Assembly (NCBI GenBank): GCA_010093515.1
Contig: MU001676.1
Span: forward strand, 753,739 to 817,738
Reading direction: 5' to 3'
Source: Lineolata rhizophorae
Taxonomy: Eukaryota; Ascomycota; Dothideomycetes; Lineolatales; Lineolataceae
Length of the DNA: 64,000 bases
The position numbers were made by a program, and so were the translations under genes. The first letter of the stretch is position 1, and each line of letters begins with the position of its first letter. Shown here one piece after another: positions 10,981 through 21,463 of the stretch. Under the pieces are notes generated by a model. The model did no database searches and was not told where the DNA came from. It saw nothing but the letters and a program-made list of their open reading frames with translations.

Positions 10981-12251
10981 ATGGTCCCTCTCGAGAAGCA
11001 GATCCTCAAGCGCAGCTTTGCCTGCTCCACCACGGCGGTAAGTCCACGCCCTCGCTCGCGTCTCCGTCAGCCGGTCAGACCCGCGCACTAACGCGCCATA
11101 GACGGCCACGCCTGCCGACAAGCGCAGGAAGATCGAGCCGCACCCGGCCATGCCGCGCGTCGCGCCCGCCGCCAAAGCCGTCACCGTCGGCGACGCCGCC
11201 TTCGAGGCCAAGGTGTACCCGCAGGCGATCGGCCTCGCGCAGGGCCGCGGCCCCTTGCTGGCCCACCGCGCCACCGGCGCCCTCGCGCCGGCGCCGGGCC
11301 CGGCCCCGGCCGCGGAGTCGTCGGGCCGGCCGTCCATCAAGGTGCGCCGCCATCGGCTCCGCCGCGAGCAGCGCCGGCCGGGCGGGGCGAGCCCGTGGTC
11401 GCTCCGGGTCAAGGCGGCGGAGCGTGCCAGGTGGGCGCCCGGCGCGACGGGCGTCGACGAAGGCGTGTACCGCTGGTGGCGGCCGGGCGGGCTCGCGGAG
11501 CTCGAGGGCGAGGCCAGGAAGCGCGATCACATGGGCAGGGTGGCGCGCGAGCTCGAGGAGCTCGAGGAGGCCAAGAGGGAGGCGGTCAAGGCCGGGGAGA
11601 GCCGGCGGCAGCGCGGGGAGAGGGAGAGGAGGGAGGCGAAGGTGCGCAGGTACATGGACTTTAGGAAGAGGGTGGAGAAGAGGGTGGCGATGGAGAAGAA
11701 GAGGGGGCCACTCCTCCCGGAGGCGACGGCCACAACGGCCTTCGAGTCGGCCTACGCCATGGCCCACCAGGAGAGGATCAAATTCCTCCGCAGGCAATGC
11801 CTGCAGCGCAACGACCCGGTCCCGCGGTACCTCGGCGAGTGGGCGGTGCTCGAACAAGCCTTCTCCCACGTCTACGTGGTAGACGTGAAGGAGCACTTCG
11901 ACGAACTCGCTGAGGTGGCCGGCAGGGCGATCCTCTGGGAGCCGATAAACGGCGAGACTGGCGTGGGGGTGCACTACGTGTACCCCAAGGGGAGCAAAGG
12001 GCTCAAGGTCGTCAAGTGGACGGATGAGAACGGCAAGGAGTACACCAAGAGGGTGTACAAGCCCACAAAGTCCCGGATGAACGAGGCGGAGACGGCGGAG
12101 GACAGCGAGGGTGAGTAACCGGAGACGGGAGGAACGACGAAGGCTCAGCCTCCCAGCCTGCGCAAACAGAACTCAACAAAAGGAACATGTTGCTAACTCT
12201 AAGCGTTGACTGGCAGACGAGGCCCCGGCCGAGACTCCGGAGAAGGAGTAG
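10981..12251 (+). CDS. Hypothetical Arg/Ala-rich protein with central coiled coil, possibly mitochondrial
   Basis: Exons 10981-11037, 11102-12110 and 12217-12251 give 366 residues, with strong GTAAGT and GTGAGT donors and phase kept throughout. I do not recognise the family. The first exon (KQILKRSFACSTTA) resembles a mitochondrial targeting peptide. Residues about 165-235 form a Lys/Arg/Glu-rich coiled coil (EELEEAKREAVKAGE and following). A conserved-looking folded segment follows: YVVDVKEHFDELAEVAG, then GVGVHYVYPKGSKGLKVVKWTDENG. The tail is acidic. Gene GC content is very high, which creates long open frames on the other strand. A role in mitochondrial translation would fit the composition, but that is only a guess. 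Confidence 0.7.
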
Positions 12252-14877
12252 GGGACGATGAGGAGACCTTTAAAGCAACAAGAAAAAAAAAAAAAAACCA
12301 TAAAACTGCAAAACCTCCAAAAACACAGAAAAGAAGCGGAGAAAATGGAAGAAAAAAAAGTTTTTCTTTTCTTCAAGATGAGATGTTTTGTGGTTGGACT
12401 GTTGGTCCTCCTTTTTCTTTTTTTTTTTCTTTTTTCTTTTTGCTTTTTTTCCTTCCTGCTTTTTCTGCCTCTTGTCGTGCAGTACAAAAGCGTCTGGAAA
12501 GAGTCGGATCACCTACACGCCCACTCTGCCCTCGCCGGCTCCAAAGGACGTCCTCGAGAAGCGGACACGTGGGAGGCAGCCAACATGAGCTAGTACGTAC
12601 ACAACTTCGTACGTGCGGGGCCGCGCCGTCCCGAAGAGGCGGCCCTTTTGTCAGCCACAGGCGCGCTGCAGATGGATCGCCGAGCGAACACGGCGCCGAC
12701 GCGCTCGACGGATGGCGCCAGAGATGGTTGACGACGAAAGAATCATCGTCGGGGTGGGCGCGTTGGGGGGAGGCGGGCCCGGATCGGATCAGCACCCACG
12801 GGCAAAGCACGAAGCCGGCCACGGCCAGGATGATCCCCACCAACACTCGTCACGGGCGGATGCTTACTCTGCCCGTCACGAGTCGCCCTCCCCGGGAAGG
12901 AAAAAGACGCCATGTGCTCGGCTCCACGTAAACACCCGGACGAGGGCTCTGCGGTTTACATCAAACCGTAGCCCGGCTCCGCATATAGCCCCCTGCACAC
13001 CCCACGGGCTTCATATCGTCGCCGCTCTGCTCACGGGCACCATATTAAGGTACCCGTTCCGGCGCCGTGGCATGATGCCATCAAAGGCAGACCCGCATCC
13101 CGGCAGCGATCCCCGGCCTCGACTCTCGTGAGCTGCAAGGCCGGGGGAGCGCGCAGTTCCTCGAGGCTTCGGAGGCCGGCGGGACTGCGTCCTTCCCGGC
13201 CGAAGCCGCGGCGCTCCGTGGGGTTGTCGTGATGGCGGGTCGCTCGTCCCCGGAGCTTGCCCCGGCGGCGCGCCCGGTTGGTGCCAGCAGCGCCGGGCCG
13301 CGGTGGAGCAGCCCCCCAATCCCGCGAGAGCCCTGTCTCGGCGGCGCGCGCGGGTCTCCGGGCGCGTTTGTTGCTCGCTTTTTATTTCAAGTGCGGCCTT
13401 TTCCCTTCCATCCCTCCTCGCCATTCCTCACGCCAGCCGGCTGGGCCGCTGCTTTTCCGCTCGCGCTCCTCTTGCGACATTTTCCGGGGCCTTTTATGTT
13501 GCTCCTCTCTCTCCCTCTCCCTCTCCCTCTCCCTCTCCCTCTCCCTCTCCCTCTCCCTCTCTCTCTCTCCTCTTCTGTTCCACCTGCGACCGCACGAAAA
13601 GCCCGCGTCGTGGCTCCTCGGTCCCGCGCGAGCAGGGATCTCTTGCGCTCGAAACGCGGCGCACCAACATCCTTGGGCCCGGCCAGGGACAGCCCGGACA
13701 CAGGGCGACGGGCGGAAGCGGCGCGCCTATCGTTTGTACCTGCTACTACTGCATACGTCGTAGCACGCAGAGCGCAGCCGCTAGGCCGTTTCTCGCCGCC
13801 ACCCGAGCGCCCAGCGCCGCGCAAGGCACGTTTCGCCGGCGACTGGTGGTGGTGAAGCAGCCCGCGGGACCCCTCGGATCGACCGCCGCTGGTTAAGAGA
13901 ATATTCACCAAAAAAAGCGCCCCCATTTTGGTCTCCGTCGCCGCCTCCCTTCTCCGCCGTCTCCCGCTCTTCTCCTCGTCATTTGCCTTTTACTTTTCTT
14001 TTTTTTTTGTCGTGCCCTTTCCTTGGGCGGGTGTAGCCGATTGTTTTGCTGCGCCGGGCGTCGGAGTGCTCAGCACCTCCTGCCTCCTACCTGGGCCCGG
14101 CGTCGTCATCGCGGCCGGCGCGCGTTGCTCTTCCTCCTCCGCAGTCGCCCGCTTCCCACCCCCTTCTTCGCCCGCAAGTTCGCGGCAGCCGCGGCGCATT
14201 CTGCCCCTCGGGCGCACCGAGGGACCGCGCCGCCAGTGCAATTGAGGCCAGGAGCCCGCCCGGCGCGTCGTCGTGGCGGAAGGAATGGCTGTGGACCTCG
14301 GCGGCGTCCCGTTCGACTTGCCTATTTCGTGAACTGGTGATTCTACTGCCCGCCACACCGCGAAAGCGACCGGGTCGAGCGTCAATCTTTGGTGCCGGCG
14401 GACGCTCGCCTCCTTTCGAGCTCTCCCCTCCCGTGCGACTTTGGTAACCGCACAACCTTCGCCTAGCTCATGCCGGACCAACCCAACCCGTCGTCGAGAG
14501 AGAACCACTCAACAAAAGAGCGCCAGGCGCAATTGCACCCACAACTGTCGAGACCGTGGCCATTGACCACGTCCGTCCGTTTTCCAACGTACCGGCTAGC
14601 GACAGAATAACAAATCAATCGAGCGACTGACGACGCCAGAGCCCGCACATTTTGTTGGTTTCGTCTGGAACGCCACCGGCAACCCCCGCTCGTCAATTGC
14701 GTTGCCCTGTTGCTGGCTGGGTACGTCAGTAACAGCTAGCGGCAGCCAGCCGCCGTAACACTTGTTTCTCCCGGAGGGCCGAAAACCGGTCTTCCACATT
14801 CAGTTCGTCCTTTGGGTTTCTGCGACGGATTCCGGTGGATATTCGCCCTTCCTTTCCTTCCAAAGTACCTGCCAAAT
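12252..14877. other. Long GC-rich leader/intergenic stretch with homopolymer tracts
   Basis: A 2.6-kb stretch between two plus-strand genes. At 12285-12440 an A-rich run is followed by a T-rich run, which could fold and acts as a plausible 3' end for the upstream gene. The rest is GC-rich with a pyrimidine repeat at 13504-13575 and a T tract at 14001-14010. Many overlapping open frames exist on both strands, but none shows conserved motifs and all follow from high GC. Part of it is probably a long 5' leader with upstream ATGs for the next gene. Confidence 0.45.
13504..13575. repeat. CTCTCC/CT microsatellite
   Basis: About 72 bp of tandem CTCTCC units that break down to plain CT at both ends. 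It lies in the long leader region upstream of the 14878 gene and produces an artificial Arg-Gly open frame on the minus strand. Pyrimidine tracts like this are common in fungal promoters. Confidence 0.95.
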
Positions 14878-17037
14878 ATGTCCATCTGGCGCGGCGCTCA
14901 ATCCGCCATATTCTACTACCTGTCCTGCACTCCCTGCACAAATGTCTCGCTTCAACGCCGCCGCAAACGCGAGGCCCGCGAAGCCCGCTCTCGCCGCAAG
15001 GTGCTCGAGATGGAGCAACCGGGCCTGTACCGACACCCGTCCCCGTCGGCCACGAATCCTTTCTGGGCGGAGGAGATGATGGCCGGTCCCGGCCCGCCGC
15101 CGAGGCGCACGAGAAAGGGCCGCACGCCTACCGATTCGAGCTTCGCGGAGAAAGGCGCCGCTGCTGGCAGAGTCGGGACCGCGGAGACGACGAGCACGGC
15201 GGTAAGCAGCCCGGGCGGAGCAGGAGGGCGGAGTAGTCGTGGGAGAGAAATGAGCGGTGGAGGCCAGAATGGAGGACTGTTCAGTTCGTGGGGCGGCGGC
15301 GGCGGCGGCGGAAGCCAGAGAAGTGGGCGTGGTGGTGGCCGTCATAACCATGACCCGCAACACCCGGTGCCTCTGAGCTTGAATACGTCTGGGGATACCC
15401 TGGGTGGTACGGATGGTGTGGAGGATGACATCCATTGGAACCGCCGCCCTGGCTATCAGCGTGCGGACGAGGCATTGTGGGGACTAGACGACGAAAGCGA
15501 CGAAGATGGACTTGAGGAGGAAGACGACGCGCACGTAGCCGAACTCGCGCCGGGCCCGGTATTGGTGAGGCCTCGCGGATCAGGAGCGACGGGAGTTCCT
15601 GGAGGAGATTCCCGGAATGGACCGGTACGACAGGCGCGATCGGCAGGGTCGTCGATTGGATTGGCTGGTACAACGGAAGGAGGGCAGCCTATAATGAGCT
15701 CGTCGCCCTCTTCGTCATGGTCGGCCACATCGAGGCTTTCGAAGACGGACGGGCAGCGTGGACCGCTTCGACGCACGACGTCAGGGGTATCGGTGGCAGG
15801 CGGCGGAAACGGCGGTAGCAGCTACTATACCCGATCAGTGCCGCGAGCGCCGCCGGTTAACGACCTGCACCCACCGGTTGTGAGCACGCCCCCCAGTCTT
15901 GAAAGCACGCGTTGGATGCTGCAGCCTCCGCCAAGTGCGAAGGTCATGGAGGGTAAAGCTCCTCCGGCGAGCGCTAGAGGTAGCGAAGACGGCGGACCCG
16001 GGAGCACACGGAGTAGGAGCGGGAGTGGAGGAAGCAGTCTACGACGGGCAGGAGGAGCAGGAGGCGGTGGATCAGAAGTCTCACTTGGCCGTCAGCTGTC
16101 GGCAAAGGCCGTACGGGAGAAGTTGAACCGGGGCGAGACACCTCCGGTGCCGTTCCCGCGCTCGAACACGGCTCCCAATGGGATATCGACTACTCCTCGC
16201 CGTCCGAAAGTCAAAAGAGGGAGAACGACTCCATCCACACCACTTTCCTCGTCGTCTTCGGCCTCAAATACCTCCTCTGAAACCATCGCTGTTGGCGCCG
16301 CTGCCTCTGCCACCGCCGCTGTCACCATCACTTCACCACCACCCCCCGCCGCTCTCCAACCTCTCCCACACAGCGCGCCCAACGCAGTCCCCGCTCACCG
16401 CCGGCCTCCCTCCCGCCCCCAACTCGCCCCCATAAAATCCGCCTCGCTCATCCCGCACCGCTCCGACTCGAAGGAGAACTACCGCCCGTCGTCCGCGACA
16501 TCGCCGTCGCCGTCATCCACGCGGCAACCAGAAGCCACGCGGCGCAAAGACTCGCACCTATCGCACTCGCCATGCGAGCCGGCGGTGGGGCCGCAGCCGC
16601 AGCCGCAGCCGCAGCCGCAGCCGCAGCCGCAGCCGGGGCCCAAGGCGTCGTCGCGCACGCTCGACTCGGAGGCCGGCACGGCGTCCAGCGAGGCCGGCTC
16701 GGCCGTCCTCGTCGCCGACGGCTCGCTCTCGCTGCTGCAGGAGCTCGTCTCGCCGAGCGCGCTGCTGCGGTCGCGCTTCGTCAAGGCGCCGGCCGTGGAG
16801 GCGCGCATCAGGTTGCCGGACGCCGACGCCGAGGAGGAGGTGGCGCTGGAGCAGCGGAGGCGGCGGCGGAGGAAGAGGAGAGAGGGGGAGACGTCGGAGG
16901 GGGGCCGAGCAGGCGAGATGCTGCGAGAGGGGTTGTGGGTGGGTTGGGAGGAGTGGGGGGGGTGGGCGCCGGGGGGGCCGTTGGGGATCGGAGCGCAGCA
17001 TGATGCGGGGAGGGCGAGGTGGAGTGTGGATTTTTGA
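14878..17037 (+). CDS. Large low-complexity fungal protein with conserved N-terminal membrane-associated segment
   Basis: Intronless 719-residue protein. The start at 14878 is chosen because MSIWRGAQSAIFYYLSCTPC, followed by a basic helix and GLYRHPSPSATNPFWAEEM, matches the conserved beginning of a Pezizomycotina-specific protein often labelled 'signal peptide-containing protein'; the frame is open 66 bp further upstream. The Cys-rich SCTPC end of the hydrophobic segment could be a lipidation or anchoring site (inference). The remaining 600 residues are Ser/Pro/Gly/Arg-rich and disordered, with Gly runs (residues about 138-165), an acidic patch and a Pro-Gln repeat encoded at 16594-16637. 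The C-terminal 120 residues contain a helical LLQELVSPSALLRSRFVK element and end in a Trp/Gly-rich tail. Function unknown. Confidence 0.75.
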   Translation: MSIWRGAQSAIFYYLSCTPCTNVSLQRRRKREAREARSRRKVLEMEQPGLYRHPSPSATNPFWAEEMMAGPGPPPRRTRKGRTPTDSSFAEKGAAAGRVGTAETTSTAVSSPGGAGGRSSRGREMSGGGQNGGLFSSWGGGGGGGSQRSGRGGGRHNHDPQHPVPLSLNTSGDTLGGTDGVEDDIHWNRRPGYQRADEALWGLDDESDEDGLEEEDDAHVAELAPGPVLVRPRGSGATGVPGGDSRNGPVRQARSAGSSIGLAGTTEGGQPIMSSSPSSSWSATSRLSKTDGQRGPLRRTTSGVSVAGGGNGGSSYYTRSVPRAPPVNDLHPPVVSTPPSLESTRWMLQPPPSAKVMEGKAPPASARGSEDGGPGSTRSRSGSGGSSLRRAGGAGGGGSEVSLGRQLSAKAVREKLNRGETPPVPFPRSNTAPNGISTTPRRPKVKRGRTTPSTPLSSSSSASNTSSETIAVGAAASATAAVTITSPPPPAALQPLPHSAPNAVPAHRRPPSRPQLAPIKSASLIPHRSDSKENYRPSSATSPSPSSTRQPEATRRKDSHLSHSPCEPAVGPQPQPQPQPQPQPQPGPKASSRTLDSEAGTASSEAGSAVLVADGSLSLLQELVSPSALLRSRFVKAPAVEARIRLPDADAEEEVALEQRRRRRRKRREGETSEGGRAGEMLREGLWVGWEEWGGWAPGGPLGIGAQHDAGRARWSVDF
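16594..16637 (+). repeat. CCGCAG trinucleotide-pair repeat inside the 14878-17037 gene
   Basis: Seven or so CCGCAG units encode an alternating Pro-Gln run. It is in frame and part of the disordered C-terminal half of the protein; length variation between strains is likely. Confidence 0.9.
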
Positions 17038-17755
17038 AGATAGTGCCCCCCCCCTTTTTTTTTTCCCTTTTTGTTTTGCTTGGGATGTTTGATGGAAGCA
17101 CTGGTTACGATTTTTATTGCGGGGGTTTTTTTTTTTTTTTTTTTGCTAGCCGGGTTGGCTCATTCTTGTTCTGGTCTTGCAGAGTTTGTGTCGGCATTTC
17201 AGCGTCCTTGTATATGTTTCTGGGTGTTTTGTTATGGTATGGGCACGAAAATCCTTCTTTCCTTTGGGTTGCTAATGACTGGGATGGAGAAAACCGGCGG
17301 CAGGCTTCACTTTGGTTCGTCACGGAGCGTGGCATCGGCGTTCTCCCTTGCGGATTCGGACGATATGGTACAAGCATGTTTTGGGGTTTGGCTTCAAGTT
17401 GTCTGGTTCTTCTTTCATTGCAACCACTCCCGTTGGAGGCTGGGGTTGAATGGCTAAGCCATGGCTTTCTGCTCCTGTCCGCGAACATATTTTATTTTCC
17501 TTGGGATAGCTAGGTCGGTTGCGCAGGGACAGTGCAATGGGAGCGTTCAGGTTCATCTTCATCAGACTCAGGCGAAGGTTGCGATCTGGGGGGGAAATCA
17601 TTACGTACGAACGGTTGATACTTTGTGTGCATAAATACGCAACAGAGTGAAGAAATAAGATGCTGTATATTTCCAATTTCGACAGTGCTCAGATAACTGA
17701 GAGCAGTGTTATGCATGCTTAAACTCTTAACGGGAAGAGCCCCCATATCCACGAC
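17038..17755. other. Intergenic region between convergent genes
   Basis: About 720 bp between two stop codons. It starts with C/T homopolymers (17047-17070) and a T tract at 17127-17145, as expected for a fungal 3' untranslated region. The open frames on both strands carry no recognisable motif. Confidence 0.45.
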
Positions 17756-20291
17756 CTATTGCAGTCTTCCCTTGGCCAGTTCGATTGCCTTCTCTGCCGC
17801 CGCATCGAAATCGTCAAATGCATAGAGCGGATATCCACTTTCGGCAATCTGGGGTACAGCGCTTGTGGTCAGCAAACAGACAACATAACCCCCGCCCGAG
17901 AAGCCGAGCCCCCCCAGGCCTCGAAGAATCAAACTCACAATCTTCCGCCCCTCCTCCTCATTCGTGCCCCTGATCCTCACCACGACCGGCACCTCCCCGC
18001 GCGCCCCCTTCCCCCGCGCGTCCTTAAACGCCATCACGACCCCCTCGGCGACGACGTCCCCCTTGGTCAGCCCCCCGAAGATATTCACCAGCACGGCCGC
18101 GACCCGCGGCTCCGCCAGCACGAGCTCGAAGCAGCGCGCCACCGTCGCCGCCGTCGCCTTGCCGCCCGTGTCGAGGAAGTTGGCCGCGCGGATGCCGGCC
18201 GAGGCGCCGCGCGCCCCCAGCGCGTCCACCGTGTTCATGGCCAGCCCGGCGCCGTTGACGATGGTGCCGACGGCGGCCGCCGCCGTCGGGGAGTCGGACG
18301 GAGGGCCAAGAAGGCGTACGAAGGCTATGCCGTCGCGCGCCGCGGCCGCTGTGGCCGCTGCGTCGGCGTCGGCGTCGGTCGCGTCCGGGGCGGGCTGCGG
18401 GCGCAACGCGGCTGCGGCTGCGGTGCCGGCGTCGTCGAAACTGCACTCGGGAGCGAAGGCGACGATGGTCTCGGTGCTGCCATGGTCGTGGCCGTTGCCG
18501 TGGCCGGTGCCGTGGCCGGCGCCGTGGCCGGTGCCGTGGCCGTGGTGGCTGCCGCTGCTGCCAATGCTCGGGCCGGTGCCCTCGTTCGCGCCGCCTTCGT
18601 CCACGATGGCAACCTGGACCTCGAGCCGGAGCGCCTCGGCGGCGCGGAAAGCTTGCCATAAGAAGCCGAGCAGCTCCGCGGCATGTTGGGCGGCGCCTGT
18701 GTGGCTGATGAGGTGGGCGTGAGTAAGGGCCGCGCCGATGATGGCGACGCCGGGGCCGTGGGTGTAACAGAAGGGAAAGAGTTTGCGGTCGGGTGCTGAG
18801 GTGGACGACGGATCTAGGCGGGCTGAAACGAGGCAAGGAGCACGGGTTGTGCGGTCGATCGTGATGCCGAGGAGCGCGGCAGCTTCAGAGTCGGGTGGAG
18901 TCGTGATAAGATAGGGGATGGAATGTTGCTCGTGAAGGAAGGTACTAAGGAAGGTATGTGCCTGGGAAGAGGAAATGTGGAGCGCGCGGCGGTGCTGGAG
19001 GACAGAAGGTGTTGGAGATGGGCGTTGTCGTAGTAGAGTATGCAGTCCGCGACGCTGTTGGCTAGCCGTTGTTGAAGGGGCAGAGCCGCCGGTGGAACCA
19101 TGTAGCAAGCGCTTCATGACATTGCCAAATTTGGAGGGATGGTCAACCATTGTGACTCCTGCATCCTGGAGAGCGTAGTACTTCTCATCTGCTGATGCCT
19201 CACCAGGAGAAGCGAAAGCTCCGGCATGACCCATGATGTAGCCTGGTCTAGCGCACATACCCACAACTAGAGCGGCTATCGGCCTTCAAGATTATTAGAT
19301 CGCTTCTAATGTCCCAAGGGACTTCTCCAAACGGGGAAGGAAGCAATGTTCGAACTTAGAAGGGAACAACTCACTTCGGACTCGTACACCTCTTTCTATA
19401 CTCACGAATCCATTCGGCTGCATCTTCCTCCGCGCGTCCTCCAACTTCACCGATCAAGATAATGCCCTGCGTATCCTCATCATTTTCAAACACGCGCAGC
19501 GCGTCTACAAAATCAGTCCCGGCTACGACATCGCCTCCCATGCCGATGCACAGACTCTGACCGAGTCCTGCGCGCGTCGTCGACGCCGCGGTCTCGTAGC
19601 TGAGTGTCCCGGACTTGGATACGATGCCGACGTGGCCTGGCGAGAAACATGGGATAGGCTGAAAGCCGATACGGCAGCGGTGGATGGCGGAGATGATGCC
19701 AGGAGAGTTGGCGCCGATGAGGCGACACTTGGATTGTGTGGACAGCATAGAATGGACCTGTGGCGAAAGGAAATAACGTGAGATTTGGGACTACTGAAAT
19801 AGAAGAAAACAAGCTGCTCTCATTTGACTGCGTGCGGCTGTTCAACGTACTCTTAGCATGTCATGCACAGGCACATGCTCCGCGACAGCCACGATCAGCG
19901 GAATTTCGGCCTCGACAGCCTCTTCAATGGCGCCCGCAGCATATTGCGCAGCCACGAAAATCGCAGTGGCGCCCGGATTGAGCGCGTCTTTGGCGGCTTT
20001 AACGCTGGCGAGTACAGGCAAGTCAAGATGCTCGCCTTCCCGACCAGGAGTGACACCCCCAACGACCTTGGTCCCATAGTCAATGGACTGTAGCGCATTC
20101 ACGGTGGCTTGTTTACCGGTAAAGCCTTGGTATATAACGCGGGTGTGAGATCCAATGTTGAGATGTGAGATGGTGTTCGCATAGTCCAGAGGGTAAGAAG
20201 TGGAAGAAAAAGGAGCGACTCGGGGAAGCGAAAGACTGCGCAAGGAAAGACGCCGTAAATGGCGAGGACAGTGAGAGACACGCAGAGCCAT
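17756..20291 (-). CDS. Fusion of succinyl-CoA synthetase alpha subunit with a degenerate beta subunit
   Basis: Exons 19851-20291, 19375-19757 and 17756-19283 give one 783-residue protein in phase. Residues 1-30 are an Arg/Ser/Leu-rich mitochondrial presequence. Residues about 33-145 are the CoA-binding domain (YQGFTGKQATVNA, VVGGVTPGREGEHL). Residues about 150-340 are the alpha ligase domain, with the phosphorylated histidine His294 in IMGHAGAF. After a Ser/Thr-rich linker, a motif resembling a second presequence and a beta N-terminus (about 350-385) follows. Only a remnant of the ATP-grasp domain is left; the nucleotide-binding lobe is missing. A Gly-His-rich insertion lies at 520-543. The beta CoA-ligase domain (about 590-781) is well kept: VNGAGLAMNTVDALGARG, then LVNIFGGLTKGDVVAEG. 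Normal fungi have separate alpha and beta genes, so this is probably a paralogue whose catalytic ability is doubtful. Confidence 0.85.
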
Positions 20292-21463
20292 GATAGAAAA
20301 TGACTACGACAAAATGCCAGACCAATCGAAAGTTAGGAATGAAATTGACTGGACGGAAGACTGAACAAAACTCGACAAGCTCTCTAATCAGCCGGACTCT
20401 ATTGCAATTCTAGGGTTTAGCGTCCCATTGTGCTTTTGCAAGAGAATGAAAACTGTACGAAATTGAGAACGAGCAGTAGGAGGTAGGAAGAGGCCGAAAG
20501 CAGGCGCACAAGACGCGGTGTCAGACTGCCGGCCTTATAAAGCGGGCGCTAGGCGGAGATACCGAGGGAACCAGTGCGGATGGCGGATATCATTGCGAGA
20601 TACTTAATGCCGATCTCGGGGGCGGTCTCGTCCCGCTTCGAAGAACGGAGCTCGAATTCTGGACTGATTTTGGAATCACACAATCGCCATGGAACGGCAG
20701 CGCGCAGCTGGAAATGCTGTGGTTCAACTTATAAGTGCTCCCTACTCCGTTCGCGACAAGGATTCCACTTCATGGCGTGACAAGCCGACGCGGAAACGGA
20801 CGGGAGAGGCTCGTCCTGTGCGGGGAATGGCCAAAGCTCCCGAGAGCTCCTCCGCATCCCCCCGGTCTTGGCGTCGCCAATCCCCAACGGTCCCAGGAAG
20901 CTGTCTGCAATTCTCTCAGCCCACCGCAATTCCCTGCGGCCTTGGCGTAGTGGACGCAGGTAACTACGGCTCTTCGTTCCGCATCGTTTGGCGTCTATAA
21001 AGAGATTGTAGCATGGAGTGCGCCGAGCGCCGCTTCGTAGGAGCGACAACTACGTGTGTACGTTGGGGGTAATTGTAAGTTTGGAATATGCGCCCAACTC
21101 ACCGTCGAAGCTCATGCGGGTCGCGCAAAGGAGACTGCCTGAGGGAGCAGTAACATGCCTGACCTCGACCTCTCTCCAACTCCTGCAAGTGCTTGTGCTT
21201 GCCAACCATAAACACCGAAGGCAGCGACAAAGTCATACCGAGAGCGTAGAGCGGAAGTAGGGTATTAGCCGTAGCTAAGTTCCTATAGAGCTGCACCGAA
21301 GACGCCGACTACGACACTATAGTAGAAGAACGCTCCAAGTAGTATATTGGCCTCCTCGTCGACTACCTATCCTACCGATGGCCGGACTCGAGGGCGGACC
21401 CATCCCGGGTAGACGGGTCTCTTAAGAGCGACTCTGACACCAAGGAAGTCAAGCCGATCAACG
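20292..21463. other. Divergent intergenic region with a coding-like relic at its right end
   Basis: About 1.2 kb. The left part is the promoter of the succinyl-CoA synthetase-like fusion. From about 21290 to 21500 one plus-strand frame reads like protein (VDYLSYRWPDSRADPSRVDG and onward) but is interrupted by stops at about 21286 and 21338, so it may be debris of an older gene. Composition drops toward AT compared with the 11-20 kb block. Confidence 0.4.

Noticed and set aside
15281-16382. Long minus-strand frames opposite the 14878-17037 gene
   Set aside because: They are mirrors of a high-GC disordered gene; codon and motif evidence all favour the plus strand.
17759-18722. Plus-strand frames of 252-300 codons opposite the succinyl-CoA synthetase-like fusion
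   Set aside because: Arg/Ala-rich shadows of a GC-rich gene; the minus strand carries clear domains.
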